Shown here: positions 19,360-28,594 of the stretch, piece by piece | Layout: each line of letters opens with the position of its first letter | How positions within the stretch are numbered: position 1 is the stretch's first letter | Source: Opitutia bacterium | GTDB lineage: Bacteria; Verrucomicrobiota; Verrucomicrobiia; Opitutales; Opitutaceae | Reading direction: 5' to 3' | DNA: 64,000 bases | NCBI GenBank assembly: GCA_947449835.1 | Contig: CANFSZ010000007.1 | Span: 1-64,000 of the forward strand | The notes under the pieces: model-generated | The model's database searches: none | What the model was told of the DNA's origin: nothing | The model's input: only the letters and a program-made list of their open reading frames with translations | Position numbers and translations under genes: made by a program

Positions 19360-20127
19360 ATGTCCGCCGCCGCTTCTTCCTCCGCTCCGCTCACGCTTTT
19401 CTCGGTCGTCATCCCTGCGCGGGACGAAGAGGAATCGCTGCCGTCCACCTTGGCTGCGATCTACGCGACGTTTGCCGCGGAAAAAATCCCCCACGAAATC
19501 GTCGTGGTCGACGACGGCTCGAAAGACCGTACGTGGACCGTGCTCCAAGAGCTCCGCGCTGCGATCCCGACATTGCGCCCGACGCAAAATCTCGGCCAAC
19601 ACGGCTTCGGCCGCGCCATCGTGTGGGGGCTTGATCAGTCGAAAGGCGACGCCGTCGTCATCATGATGGCCGACGCCTCCGATGCTCCGTCGGACGCCGT
19701 CAAGTACTGGAAACTCCTCGGCCAAGGTTACGACTGCGCCTTCGGCAGTCGTTTCGTTTCAGGCGGTAAGGTCGTAGATTATCCGCGCGTGAAACTTTTT
19801 GTGAACCGCTTGGCCAATTTCCTCGTTCGCATCGGCTTCAACATTCCGCTCAATGACACCACCAACGCTTTTAAGGCTTATCGGCGCACCGTGATCGACG
19901 GTTGCCAGCCGTTTCTCGCGCCGCATTTTAATCTCACCGTCGAGATTCCGCTCAAAGCGATCGCCCGCGGGTACACGTTTACGATCACGCCGATTTCTTG
20001 GCACAACCGCAAGTACGGCGAGGCGAAGTTGAAGATCAAAGAAATGGGCAGCCGCTATTTTTTCATCTGTGCCTATGTGTGGCTCGAAAAATACTTCAGC
20101 CGCGGCGATTATCGGCGACGCAGTTAA
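19360..20127 (+). CDS. GT2 glycosyltransferase, DPM1-like
   Basis: This 255-residue GT-A enzyme has VVIPARDEEESL, VVDDGSKDRT and MMADASDAP at the metal site, then GSRFVSGG and NAFKAYRR as in polyprenyl-phosphate mannose/glucose synthase-like enzymes. No C-terminal membrane helices are evident, so it would act at the cytoplasmic face and release a lipid-linked sugar or a cytoplasmic product. The start codon directly follows a T-rich leader with no Shine-Dalgarno sequence. A 7-bp inverted repeat (20136-20142 with 20167-20173) follows the stop but lacks a T run. Confidence 0.86.
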   Translation: MSAAASSSAPLTLFSVVIPARDEEESLPSTLAAIYATFAAEKIPHEIVVVDDGSKDRTWTVLQELRAAIPTLRPTQNLGQHGFGRAIVWGLDQSKGDAVVIMMADASDAPSDAVKYWKLLGQGYDCAFGSRFVSGGKVVDYPRVKLFVNRLANFLVRIGFNIPLNDTTNAFKAYRRTVIDGCQPFLAPHFNLTVEIPLKAIARGYTFTITPISWHNRKYGEAKLKIKEMGSRYFFICAYVWLEKYFSRGDYRRRS

Positions 20128-20342
20128 TCACGCCTTCGCCTACACAAACTGTTTAAGCCTATCGTTTAGGCGAAATTCAACCTACGCGCACGCGCGGGTC
20201 AGCAGCGCGGGTTTTCAGCCGATGGTTTCAACGTGACCTGAAGGTAACATTCGGCGCCAAATCGGGACTCGACCTAACCGGCGTAAAACTCAAATAGTAG
20301 AGGCTCGTCCGAGTCGTTTTTAGACCAACCAAACACAGAACC
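20128..20342 (+). other. Intergenic region upstream of the Oar-like receptor
   Basis: This 215-base region holds two weak inverted repeats (20136-20142 with 20167-20173; 20266-20271 with 20310-20315, the latter followed by five T). No convincing -10/-35 pair or Shine-Dalgarno sequence is visible. It presumably holds the receptor promoter, but I cannot place it. Confidence 0.4.
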
Positions 20343-23300
20343 ATGAATATCCGTTCCTTCCTGCGAAATACCGGCGCGCACCTTGTGCGTTTCGCCGCCC
20401 TCGCCTTAGCGCTGGCCGTGCTCCCGAGCATGTTCGCGCAAGGTATCACGACCGGTGGCCTTGACGGCTCCGTCACCGACGCCTCCGGCAAAGCCCTTGC
20501 CGGCGCGACCATCGCCGCCCTTCACGAACCGTCCGGCACCGTCGCCACCACGACGACCCGCGCCAACGGCCAGTACAATCTCTCCAACCTGCGCATCGGC
20601 GGTCCTTACACGATCACCGCCACCGCCGCCGGCCAGCCCACGCAGACCGCCAAAGACGTCTACGTCGATCTGAACGAAACCGCCTCGAAGGATTTCTCGT
20701 TCAAATCCGATATTATCCAACTCGAAAAATTTACCGTCGGCGCCGAGCGTGACACCACCTTCGGCAGCGGAAAAATGGGCACCAGCACCACGCTCAGCGA
20801 CAAAGAAATCGAGAACATCGCCAGCGTCCGCCGCAATGTCCAAGACATCGCCGCGACCGACTCGCGCCTCGCCCTCATGTCCCTTGACCAAGGCGGCCAG
20901 CTCAGCGCCCAAGGCCAAAACTTCCGCTTCAACTCCTTCACCGTCGACGGCGTGCAAGCCACCGATCCGTTCGGCCTCAACAGCAACGGTTTCTCCTCCC
21001 TCCGCAGCCCCATACCGCTCGACGCCATCCAGAGCTTCAGCGTCGATCTCGCCCCCTACGACGTCCGCCGCGCGGGCGCCACGGGCGCTTACCTGAATGC
21101 CGTCATCAAATCCGGCACCAACCAATTCCACGGCAGCCTCTACTACGAGCGCACCGACCAAGATTGGCGCGACAAGAATCCCGTCACCCAACTCAAAGAG
21201 GCCTTCAAAGAACGCACCTACGGCATCACCGTCGGCGGCCCGATCCTGAAGGACAAATTATTCTTCTTCCTCGCTTACGAAGATTTCCGCCGCGAAGCCG
21301 CTGCGCCACAGGCCAACTTCATCCCCAACGCCGCCGATGTCGCCACCGTGGTAGCCCGCGCCAAAGCCCTCGGCTACGAAGCCGGTGACCTCAGCGCCAA
21401 CAATATCGCCTTTCAAAAATCCGCGATCGCCAAGATCGACTGGAATATCTCCGGCGCTCACCGCCTGACGTTCACCTACCGTCGCGTCCACGGCCAAGAC
21501 GTCGCGTTCCCGAACTACACCGGTTCCACGACCACCTCTTTGAGCAATTACTGGTACGCGCAGCCCCGTAACACCGACAGCTACACGGCCCAGCTCTTCA
21601 GCCAATGGACCCCCGACTTCCGCACCGAAGCCAGCCTCTCCTACACGGAATACGACGGTTCTCCGTCGAACAACGGCAAAGCCTTCCCGCAGGTCCAAAT
21701 CCAAAGCCTCAGCGGCACGCGCCTCGACACAGGCGCCACGATCACCAACGGCGCCATTTTCCTCGGCACCGAGTCTTCCCGCCAGCTGAATGCCATCACC
21801 TCGAAAGAGACGAACGGCAAAGTCTCAGGTGAATACTCGCTCGGTAATCACAACATCACCTTCGGCGTCGAAGACGTTTCGACCAAATACACCAACGCCT
21901 TCGTCCAATACACCGACGGTTACTACACCTTCGCCAACATCGCCAGCTGGGTCGCCGGCACGCCCCCAAGCGCCTACCAGCTCGCCAAGCCCTATCCTGG
22001 CTTCACGGTCAACGACGCCATTGCGAAATGGCGCTACGATGCCTACGCCGGCTTCATCCAAGACAGCTGGAAACCCAACTCCCAGCTGACGCTCCTCGCC
22101 GGTCTCCGCTACGATTACCCCTACGTCCCGGAAAAACCTCCGGTCGCCGCGGGCTTCTCCTCGGCTGGATTCGTCACCGACACCGGCCGCGCCGTCACTG
22201 CCAATAACACCACCAACAGCGGCAACGCCACCCTCGCTCCTCGCGTCGGTTTCAGCTACCAATTCAAGACCGAGCGCAAGACACAGCTCCGTGGCGGCGT
22301 CGGCCTCTTCCAAGGCAAGAACCCCGCGGTCTGGCTCTCCAACGCCTACTCTAACGCCGGATCCGTCGCCAACGTCACCGCGACCACCGCGCAGCTCCCC
22401 GGCATCGCCTTCAGCTCCGACGTGAACAACCAACCTGTTCCCACCGGCACGTTGTCCGCCCCAAACATCAACATCACCGATCCCGACTTCAAACAGCCGT
22501 CGATCTGGAAGGCTAATCTCGCCCTCGACCACAAGCTGCCATTCCTCGACACGACGCTCACCATCGAAGGCTACTACACCAAGAACGACAAGATGCCCAA
22601 CACCGTATTCTTGAACTACCTTCTTTCAACGCCCGCCAACGGCGCCACTACGATGCCCGACGGCCGTCTCCACTACAACGGCACGATCACCAACGGTACG
22701 AGCACCAGCGTTAACGGTCGCCGTCGCGTCGCCACCGGCGGCCCCGTCGGCTCCGGCTTCGCCGACGTGCTCTACCTCACCAACACCGATAAAGGCTACA
22801 GCAACGGCGCCACCATCGGCCTCAAGCGCAACATGAAGAACAAATGGGCTTGGGGCTTCGACTGGACCCGCGCTCACGCCACCGAGGTCAGCCCGATCAC
22901 CTCCTCCACGGCCAGCTCCAACTACTCAAACCGCGCCGTCTTCAATCCCAACGAAGACGAAGCCTCGACCTCCAACACCAACATCCGCGACCGCTTCGTC
23001 CTCACGCTGGCCCGCGAATTTGAGTTCATCCAAGGCGCCAAGACCACCATCGCTGCGATCTACCAAAGCCGCACCGGCCACCCCTATTCTTGGGTGTTCC
23101 GCGGCGACGCCAACGGCGACGGCTACGCGTTCAACGATCTGCTCTACGTGCCCACCGGCCCAACCGACTCCAAAGTCGCCTGGGCCAGCACGGCTGAGCG
23201 CGATGCGTTCTTCGCCTTCGCTGACGCCAACGGCCTCATGAAATTCGCCGGCTCGCATGCGCCGCGTAACAGCCAAACCTCGCCATGGACCCAAAGCCTC

Positions 23301-23594
23301 GATCTCAAGATCACCCAGGTCATTCCGGTCTTCCGCACGGTCCGCGCCGAGCTGTTCGCCAACTTCCTAAACTTCGGTGGCCTGATCCACAAGGGTTGGG
23401 GCCAACTCGAAGAAGTGCCGTTCTCCTACCGCCGCGCCGTCGCCGGAGCCACCCTCAACCCGACCGCCAACGGCGGCGCGGGCCAATGGAACTACACCTT
23501 CAACGGTGGCACCCTCGACGGTATCCCGGTTGTCGCCAACGACACCCCGGTGTCACGCTGGCAGATCCAAGCCGGCATGCGCATCAAGTTCTAA
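20343..23594 (+). CDS. Oar-like TonB-dependent receptor with carboxypeptidase-regulatory-like domain
   Basis: This 1083-residue outer-membrane protein has a signal peptide (about 1-32, cut near MFAQ). A CarboxypepD-regulatory-like Ig domain follows (about 38-120, GLDGSVTDASGKALAGATI). The plug region comes next (about 125-280, with FRFNSFTVDG and IPLDAIQSFSVD), then a long beta-barrel ending in phenylalanine (QAGMRIKF). This order is that of Oar-type receptors known from Myxococcus and related proteins, used in outer-membrane transport or secretion. Substrate is unknown. It stands alone behind a 215-base upstream region and ends in a strong terminator. Confidence 0.92.
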   Translation: MNIRSFLRNTGAHLVRFAALALALAVLPSMFAQGITTGGLDGSVTDASGKALAGATIAALHEPSGTVATTTTRANGQYNLSNLRIGGPYTITATAAGQPTQTAKDVYVDLNETASKDFSFKSDIIQLEKFTVGAERDTTFGSGKMGTSTTLSDKEIENIASVRRNVQDIAATDSRLALMSLDQGGQLSAQGQNFRFNSFTVDGVQATDPFGLNSNGFSSLRSPIPLDAIQSFSVDLAPYDVRRAGATGAYLNAVIKSGTNQFHGSLYYERTDQDWRDKNPVTQLKEAFKERTYGITVGGPILKDKLFFFLAYEDFRREAAAPQANFIPNAADVATVVARAKALGYEAGDLSANNIAFQKSAIAKIDWNISGAHRLTFTYRRVHGQDVAFPNYTGSTTTSLSNYWYAQPRNTDSYTAQLFSQWTPDFRTEASLSYTEYDGSPSNNGKAFPQVQIQSLSGTRLDTGATITNGAIFLGTESSRQLNAITSKETNGKVSGEYSLGNHNITFGVEDVSTKYTNAFVQYTDGYYTFANIASWVAGTPPSAYQLAKPYPGFTVNDAIAKWRYDAYAGFIQDSWKPNSQLTLLAGLRYDYPYVPEKPPVAAGFSSAGFVTDTGRAVTANNTTNSGNATLAPRVGFSYQFKTERKTQLRGGVGLFQGKNPAVWLSNAYSNAGSVANVTATTAQLPGIAFSSDVNNQPVPTGTLSAPNINITDPDFKQPSIWKANLALDHKLPFLDTTLTIEGYYTKNDKMPNTVFLNYLLSTPANGATTMPDGRLHYNGTITNGTSTSVNGRRRVATGGPVGSGFADVLYLTNTDKGYSNGATIGLKRNMKNKWAWGFDWTRAHATEVSPITSSTASSNYSNRAVFNPNEDEASTSNTNIRDRFVLTLAREFEFIQGAKTTIAAIYQSRTGHPYSWVFRGDANGDGYAFNDLLYVPTGPTDSKVAWASTAERDAFFAFADANGLMKFAGSHAPRNSQTSPWTQSLDLKITQVIPVFRTVRAELFANFLNFGGLIHKGWGQLEEVPFSYRRAVAGATLNPTANGGAGQWNYTFNGGTLDGIPVVANDTPVSRWQIQAGMRIKF

Positions 23595-23611
23595 AAATCG
23601 GTTCCACCGAT
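23593..23611 (-). terminator. Weak terminator for the TPR membrane protein gene
   Basis: On the minus strand, a perfect 6-bp stem with a 3-base loop (23597-23602 with 23606-23611) is followed by four to five T. It overlaps the receptor stop codon on the other strand. The stem is short, so this is tentative. Confidence 0.4.
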
Positions 23612-23618
23612 CACCATT

Positions 23619-23649
23619 GGCGGTTGCCCTCGGGCAGCCGCCTTTTTTT
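23619..23649 (+). terminator. Rho-independent terminator after the Oar-like receptor
   Basis: A 10-bp GC-rich stem (from 23619-23628 with 23633-23642, one G-T pair) and a tight loop are followed by seven T. Confidence 0.9.
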
Positions 23650-23678
23650 GTGCCCGTTAATAAAGCAACCTTCGCCGA

Positions 23679-25832
23679 TCAACGCCGGCGCAACCACGCC
23701 AGATGCGCCCGCGCATCGCGATTATCCGGCTCCAGCCGCAACGCCGCTTCATCCTGCGCGATCGCCGCGGGCACGCGTCCCAATTTTCCCAGCGCCAAAG
23801 CCAGATTATGATGCACCTGCGCCACCCCCGGCAGTAGCCGCAACGCCATTTCATAATGCGGTACCGCTTCCGCCACCCGTCCCGCGCTCACCAAGGCCAA
23901 CGCCAAATTATTCTGCGCCGCCGCCCAATCAGGCCGCAACCGCACCGCCTCCGCCAGCGCCGCCACCGCCTCCGGCCCGCGCGCCAAGCCCAACCAAATA
24001 TTACCTAAATTATAATGCAGCTCCGCCACCGCTGGGCGCAACCGCACCGCCCGCGCCAGCGCCCCCGCCGCATCGATCGGCCGCCCCACGCGCAACCCCG
24101 CATCGCTCAAACCCAACCACGCCTCCACCCGCTCCGGCTCCCGCCGGACGACCCGCTCAAACGCCACCACCGCGTCCGCCCCACGGCCCGCCGCCAACAA
24201 AGCTTGCGCGAAATTAAAATCAATAGCGCCGTCGTCCGGTTTTAAACGCGCCGCGATGGCGTGATGCTCGAGCCCTTCGGCCCTGCGCCCCAGTTGATCC
24301 AACACGTTCGCATAATCATTCTGCGCATCCGCGTAATCCGGCTGCAACCGCACCGCCGTCGCATAAAATTCCGCCGCCTCCGCCCAACGCGCCTCGCGCA
24401 CGCGCACTTGGCCCAGGCTCGCGTGCGCCCGCGCGTTGCCCGGCATTTTTTTAATCGTATCCAGCCAAATCGATTCCTCCGTCCCATAGTCCAGCGTTCG
24501 CTCAAACGTCCCCAAGCCCAACGCCAGCGCCAGCACGCCAACACCCGCGCCAAAAATAAAACCTCGGCCGAGTCGCGCCAAACCGATCACCGCCAACGTC
24601 ACGAGCGCAACGAGCGGCAAGTACATCCGATGTTCCGCGATCGTCTGCGTCGTCAGCGGCACGAAACTCGAACTCGGCGCCAAAATCACAAAAAACCACG
24701 TACCCAAAAATCCCCAAACCGGTCGCCGCCACAAGGCCCAGCCCGTCGCCGCCAACAATCCCAATATCAAAATTCCCTGCGCCCATACTTCACCTACGCC
24801 ACGCACCACGTTCGTTCCGTAATCCAACACCAACGGATGCGGCCACACCGCTAATTGCAGATATATCCCGAGCGCCCGACCTTGCGTGAGGAGATAAGTC
24901 CAGCTGCTCATCCCTAGGCCAAACCCCACCGTGCCCGCACGTGCCTCCGAACCAGCCATCAACACGCCGAGCGGAATCCAAGTCAGCGAAAGTGCCGCAT
25001 AAAATTTCCAACGCGCCCGCCACGCCGCCCCAAATGTCCCGGCGATAAACGTCCGGTCATATAAAAAAACCAAGAGCGGCGCCGTCGCCACCAGTTCCTT
25101 GCTCAACACGCCCGCGCCACACGCCGCCAGGCCGACCCCGCGCCACCACCCCACGCGCGGTGAATCCAATGAGCGTTCAAACGCATAAAAAATAAGCAGG
25201 TAAAAAAGTCCTGCCAGCAGCTCGTTGCGCTGAACGATGCAGATCACCGACTCCGTCTGCAACGGATGCACCAGCCACAGCAGCGCCACCGCCGCCGCGA
25301 TTTCTTCCGCACGCCGCTGCGCCACGCTCTCCGGCCCGCACCTCTGTAACGTTCGTCTTAAAAGTCCCCACAGCGCCAACCCCGCCAGCGCGTGTATAGT
25401 GAGATTAAAAACGTGATAGCCCGTCACCTCGAGTCCGCCCCATGCGTAATTGAGGGCGAGCGAGAGATTCACCAACGGCCGAGCCGTCGCGCCCGCCGCC
25501 GAGACCGGCGTCAACAACACGGGCGTGAGTGGCCACAACTGGCGGATCGTCGCGTTCCGCTCAATCGCCGGATGATCATCGAATATCAACGGCACCCGCA
25601 GGCTCGACCGATAGGCGAACGCCACCGCCGCCAAGAGCACCAGCCCAATAAAAAAACGCCACCGCCGCGTGGCTAGTTTTGCACGTTGGGGTCGAGGCTC
25701 GTTCACGCGAGTCGAGCAAACCGTCTTCGCCGCGGCGGGAAACTCAATTCTGCCGCGGACCACACTTTCGTAAAAATCATCCAGCCACCGCGCGCGGCCG
25801 ATTTCGTCACACACTCGTCGCGCGTTCGCCAT
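23679..25832 (-). CDS. TMTC-like polytopic membrane protein with C-terminal TPR repeats
   Basis: The call starts at the ATG at 25832, giving 717 residues; the open frame extends to 25985 but would overlap the divergent gene. The N-terminal two thirds is polytopic. Its first loop has IFDDHPAIERN and then TARPLVNLSLALNYAWGG with TGYHVFNLTIHAL, the pattern of TMTC-type O-mannosyltransferase relatives in the GT-C superfamily; the DD pair would be the catalytic acidic motif. The last 250 residues hold seven tandem 34-residue TPR units plus a partial eighth. It likely glycosylates a protein or binds partners at the membrane; this is inferred from the family. Confidence 0.82.
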   Translation of the reverse strand: MANARRVCDEIGRARWLDDFYESVVRGRIEFPAAAKTVCSTRVNEPRPQRAKLATRRWRFFIGLVLLAAVAFAYRSSLRVPLIFDDHPAIERNATIRQLWPLTPVLLTPVSAAGATARPLVNLSLALNYAWGGLEVTGYHVFNLTIHALAGLALWGLLRRTLQRCGPESVAQRRAEEIAAAVALLWLVHPLQTESVICIVQRNELLAGLFYLLIFYAFERSLDSPRVGWWRGVGLAACGAGVLSKELVATAPLLVFLYDRTFIAGTFGAAWRARWKFYAALSLTWIPLGVLMAGSEARAGTVGFGLGMSSWTYLLTQGRALGIYLQLAVWPHPLVLDYGTNVVRGVGEVWAQGILILGLLAATGWALWRRPVWGFLGTWFFVILAPSSSFVPLTTQTIAEHRMYLPLVALVTLAVIGLARLGRGFIFGAGVGVLALALGLGTFERTLDYGTEESIWLDTIKKMPGNARAHASLGQVRVREARWAEAAEFYATAVRLQPDYADAQNDYANVLDQLGRRAEGLEHHAIAARLKPDDGAIDFNFAQALLAAGRGADAVVAFERVVRREPERVEAWLGLSDAGLRVGRPIDAAGALARAVRLRPAVAELHYNLGNIWLGLARGPEAVAALAEAVRLRPDWAAAQNNLALALVSAGRVAEAVPHYEMALRLLPGVAQVHHNLALALGKLGRVPAAIAQDEAALRLEPDNRDARAHLAWLRRR

Positions 25833-25864
25833 CTTACTGAAACATCGCCGCGCTAGATTAAGGC

Positions 25865-26503
25865 ATGCGTTTCGTATCGCTTTTTTTAGTAGCGCTCGCC
25901 CTCGCCACCCTTGGCCTCCCTCGCCTCCTCGCCCATGCCCGCCAGACCCCACCCACGCCCGCAGAGATAGCTTGGTCTCGCGCAACGATGAAATGGGATA
26001 AACTCAACCGAGATGCCCGCAACCTTCTCCCGCCCCGTCCGCCCGCACCCGCTGGTGTGACCGATCTCGAGTTTACCGATTTCTACGGCGCGGTCATCGG
26101 CGACCGCGGCCTCGAACTCACGGCCAAAGTCCGCGCCCTCGCCGGCCAGCAAGTCCGCCTCGTCGGCTTCATGGTCCGCCAATCCCTCCCTACGCCCGGC
26201 GTCCTGTTACTCGCGCCCCAGCCCATCCAAGTCGACGAAGTCGAATATGGCGCCTGCGACGACCTGCCGCCCCAGATCGTCCGCGTCTTCATGCCTCTGC
26301 CTACTGGAACTCAAGTTCCACTCACCCCCGGCCCGCTTCTGCTCACCGGCACGCTTGAAGTCGGCCAACAATCCGAGCCCGACGGCCGCAATTCCTTCCT
26401 GCGGATTCGTCCCAACACGCCCGCGCTCACCCCACTCGTCGCGAGCCGCACCGCCGTCACCACCACTTCCTCCGCCAGCTCACAACTTTCCTCCCAACCA
26501 TGA
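25865..26503 (+). CDS. Secreted DUF3299-like protein
   Basis: This 212-residue protein has an N-terminal signal sequence (about 1-25). The centre (VRLVGFMVRQ, then VLLLAPQP and GACDDLPPQIVRVFMP) resembles the DUF3299 pattern of a beta-rich domain, though I place it there with moderate certainty. The tail is low-complexity Ser/Thr-rich. Its stop overlaps the start of the alkaline phosphatase gene by four bases, so the two are translationally coupled. It diverges from the TPR gene with only 32 bases between start codons. Function unknown. Confidence 0.72.
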   Translation: MRFVSLFLVALALATLGLPRLLAHARQTPPTPAEIAWSRATMKWDKLNRDARNLLPPRPPAPAGVTDLEFTDFYGAVIGDRGLELTAKVRALAGQQVRLVGFMVRQSLPTPGVLLLAPQPIQVDEVEYGACDDLPPQIVRVFMPLPTGTQVPLTPGPLLLTGTLEVGQQSEPDGRNSFLRIRPNTPALTPLVASRTAVTTTSSASSQLSSQP

Positions 26504-28476
26504 AATTAAAACTACATCTCCTCTCGCTCGTCGCGCTCAGCGGCCTGCTCGCCACTGGTGCTTTTGCCGCCCCAAAAGTCTCCCGCCTCACCCCGCCCAG
26601 CGCGCTCTTCACTTATGGTGATGCGAAGCCACCCATCATCGCCCGCTTTTTGCCCGGCCAACGCTTCGACCTGCAAGCCACCATCTCGCCCGACGCCGGC
26701 GCGCTGATCGTCGGCGCCCAATTCATCGTCGATGGTGCCCGCCTCAGCGGTTCGGTCACCCTCGCGGCCGCTGACGTCTCCGGTTTGCCCGCCAACACCT
26801 ACATCGCCACCCAACGCGCCTACAGCAACTCCACACCGGGCATCCACACCTTCTCCATCACGACCACCGACAACAAAGGCGTGTCCACCTTGGCCACCGG
26901 CAACTTTGAAGTGGTCGATCTCGGCAGCGCCACCGGTGCGAAAGTTAAAAACATCATCTTCATGCTCGGCGACGGTATGGGCATCGCCCACCGCACCGCC
27001 GCTCGCATGGTTCTCAACGGCGTCAGCCAAGGCAAAGCCTTGGCCCCGCTCGCGATGGACACCTTCCCGGTCACCGGTCTAGTCCAAACCAGCTCGCTCA
27101 ACTCCATCATCACCGACTCTGCTCCCGGCGCCTCCTGTTACTCCACGGGCAATAAAAACAACAACAACCAAGAAGGCGTATTCCCCGACGACACCGTCGA
27201 CGCCTTCGACAATCCCCGCATGGAATACCTCGGCGAATACCTCGCCCGCACTCAGGGTAAATCGCTCGGGATCGTGACCACGGCCGACGTCTTCGACGCC
27301 ACCCCTGCCGCTTGGGCCGTCCACACCTCCAACCGCGGCGCCGGCACCGGTATCGCCGACCAATACCTCGACGAAGCCACCAAGTCCTCCAACCTCACCG
27401 TCCTCCTCGGCGGCGGGCGCAAATGGTTCCTGCCTTCCACCACCGCCGGCTCCGCCCGCGCCAACAGCACCGACTACGTCCTCCCTGCCGAACTCGCCAC
27501 GGGCTGGGGCATCGCCACGGGCAAACTCGACGCGACGCGCGACCTCATCAGCGAGTTTGAAACGTCCGGCTTCAGCTACGCCGCGACGAGCACCCAGCTC
27601 ACCGCCAAAGCCACCTCGGCCACCAAACTCCTCGGCCTGTTCTCGCTTTCCAACATGAACGTCGCCCTCGACAAAATCGACGGCCGCCGCGGCTCCACCA
27701 AAATCGTCGCCGATTACGGCTTCCCCGATCAGCCCATGCTCGACGAGATGACTGACGCCGCGCTCACCGTGCTCGCCAAAAACACCAACGGCTTCGTCCT
27801 CCTCGTCGAAGGCGCCAGCATCGACAAACAGGCCCACAACATGGACAGCGACCGCTGGATCCTTGAAACCATCGAGTTCGACCGCGCCATCGCCCGCGCC
27901 AAAGCCTTCGCCGCCGCCAACCCGGACACCCTCGTCATCATCTCCGCCGACCACGAATGCGCCGGCGTGAACATCATCGGCTCTTCCACCGTCACCGCCA
28001 GCAGCCTCGCGCAACGCGCCATCACCCCAGACAGCGGCGTGGTCGGCCTGCGCGACCAAGTCGTCGGCACCTACGATCTCGCCGGTTTCCCCGTCTACGG
28101 CATCATGCCCGACGGCTTCCCCGCGACCACCAACCCCGACCGCAAACTCCTCATCGGTTACGCGGCCAACAGCGACCGTTACGAAAACTGGATCAGCAAC
28201 CCCCTGCCGCTCCAAGATTCCCAACAACCGTTCAACGGCACCGCCCCGCTCAACACTTATCCCGCTGACCCCACAAAGCGTGACGTCGTGGGCAATTACT
28301 TCATCGCCGGCCAAGTCCCCGGCAGCAGCGCCGTCCACACCGCCTCGGACATTCCGCTCTCGGCCTACGGTCGAGGCGCCGCCGCCTTCACGGGCGCCTA
28401 CGACAACACCAGCGTGTTCTTCAAAATGGCCAGCGGCGTCCTCGTCGGCACTTCGACGACCATCGCCGAACGCTGA
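26500..28476 (+). CDS. Secreted alkaline phosphatase
   Basis: This 658-residue protein has a signal peptide cut near AFA/AP (residue 23). An Ig-like N-terminal region (about 30-140) precedes the alkaline phosphatase domain. Metal and catalytic motifs are visible: FMLGDGMG (Asp158), TDSAPGASC with the likely nucleophile Ser207, VEGASIDKQAHNMD, and ISADHECAG. The enzyme releases phosphate from phosphomonoesters in the periplasm or outside the cell. The added N-terminal domain makes it longer than E. coli PhoA. It is coupled to the preceding DUF3299-like gene and ends in a terminator. No PHO box was identified. Confidence 0.93.
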   Translation: MKLKLHLLSLVALSGLLATGAFAAPKVSRLTPPSALFTYGDAKPPIIARFLPGQRFDLQATISPDAGALIVGAQFIVDGARLSGSVTLAAADVSGLPANTYIATQRAYSNSTPGIHTFSITTTDNKGVSTLATGNFEVVDLGSATGAKVKNIIFMLGDGMGIAHRTAARMVLNGVSQGKALAPLAMDTFPVTGLVQTSSLNSIITDSAPGASCYSTGNKNNNNQEGVFPDDTVDAFDNPRMEYLGEYLARTQGKSLGIVTTADVFDATPAAWAVHTSNRGAGTGIADQYLDEATKSSNLTVLLGGGRKWFLPSTTAGSARANSTDYVLPAELATGWGIATGKLDATRDLISEFETSGFSYAATSTQLTAKATSATKLLGLFSLSNMNVALDKIDGRRGSTKIVADYGFPDQPMLDEMTDAALTVLAKNTNGFVLLVEGASIDKQAHNMDSDRWILETIEFDRAIARAKAFAAANPDTLVIISADHECAGVNIIGSSTVTASSLAQRAITPDSGVVGLRDQVVGTYDLAGFPVYGIMPDGFPATTNPDRKLLIGYAANSDRYENWISNPLPLQDSQQPFNGTAPLNTYPADPTKRDVVGNYFIAGQVPGSSAVHTASDIPLSAYGRGAAAFTGAYDNTSVFFKMASGVLVGTSTTIAER

Positions 28477-28493
28477 GTTTTTTAGTCACGTAT

Positions 28494-28530
28494 AAAAAAA
28501 GCCGCCGCCCCATGGGGTGGCGGCTTTTTT
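28494..28530 (+). terminator. Strong terminator after the alkaline phosphatase gene
   Basis: An A run precedes a 10-bp GC stem (28501-28510 with 28515-28524, one G-T pair), which is followed by six T. It isolates the next unit, the rhamnose operon. Confidence 0.9.
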
Positions 28531-28594
28531 GCGCCCCTTAAAAAGCCTTGTTCCGCCATCGTGAAGCGCTTTCATTCAATACTCCTATTTTCCC

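Noticed and set aside
23285-24217. A 310-codon plus-strand open frame crossing the end of the Oar-like receptor
   Set aside because: It runs through the strong terminator at 23619-23649 and then antisense to the TPR repeats. The long Pro/Ala runs are a shadow of the TPR coding strand.
23679-24460. Regular DNA repeats near 24 kb
   Set aside because: The roughly 102-base periodicity follows the 34-residue TPR units of the encoded protein; the bases are not identical, so this is not a CRISPR or tandem DNA repeat.
27079-28338. A 419-codon minus-strand open frame
   Set aside because: It is antisense to the alkaline phosphatase domain and is a GC-rich artefact of codon bias; no start context or domain is visible.
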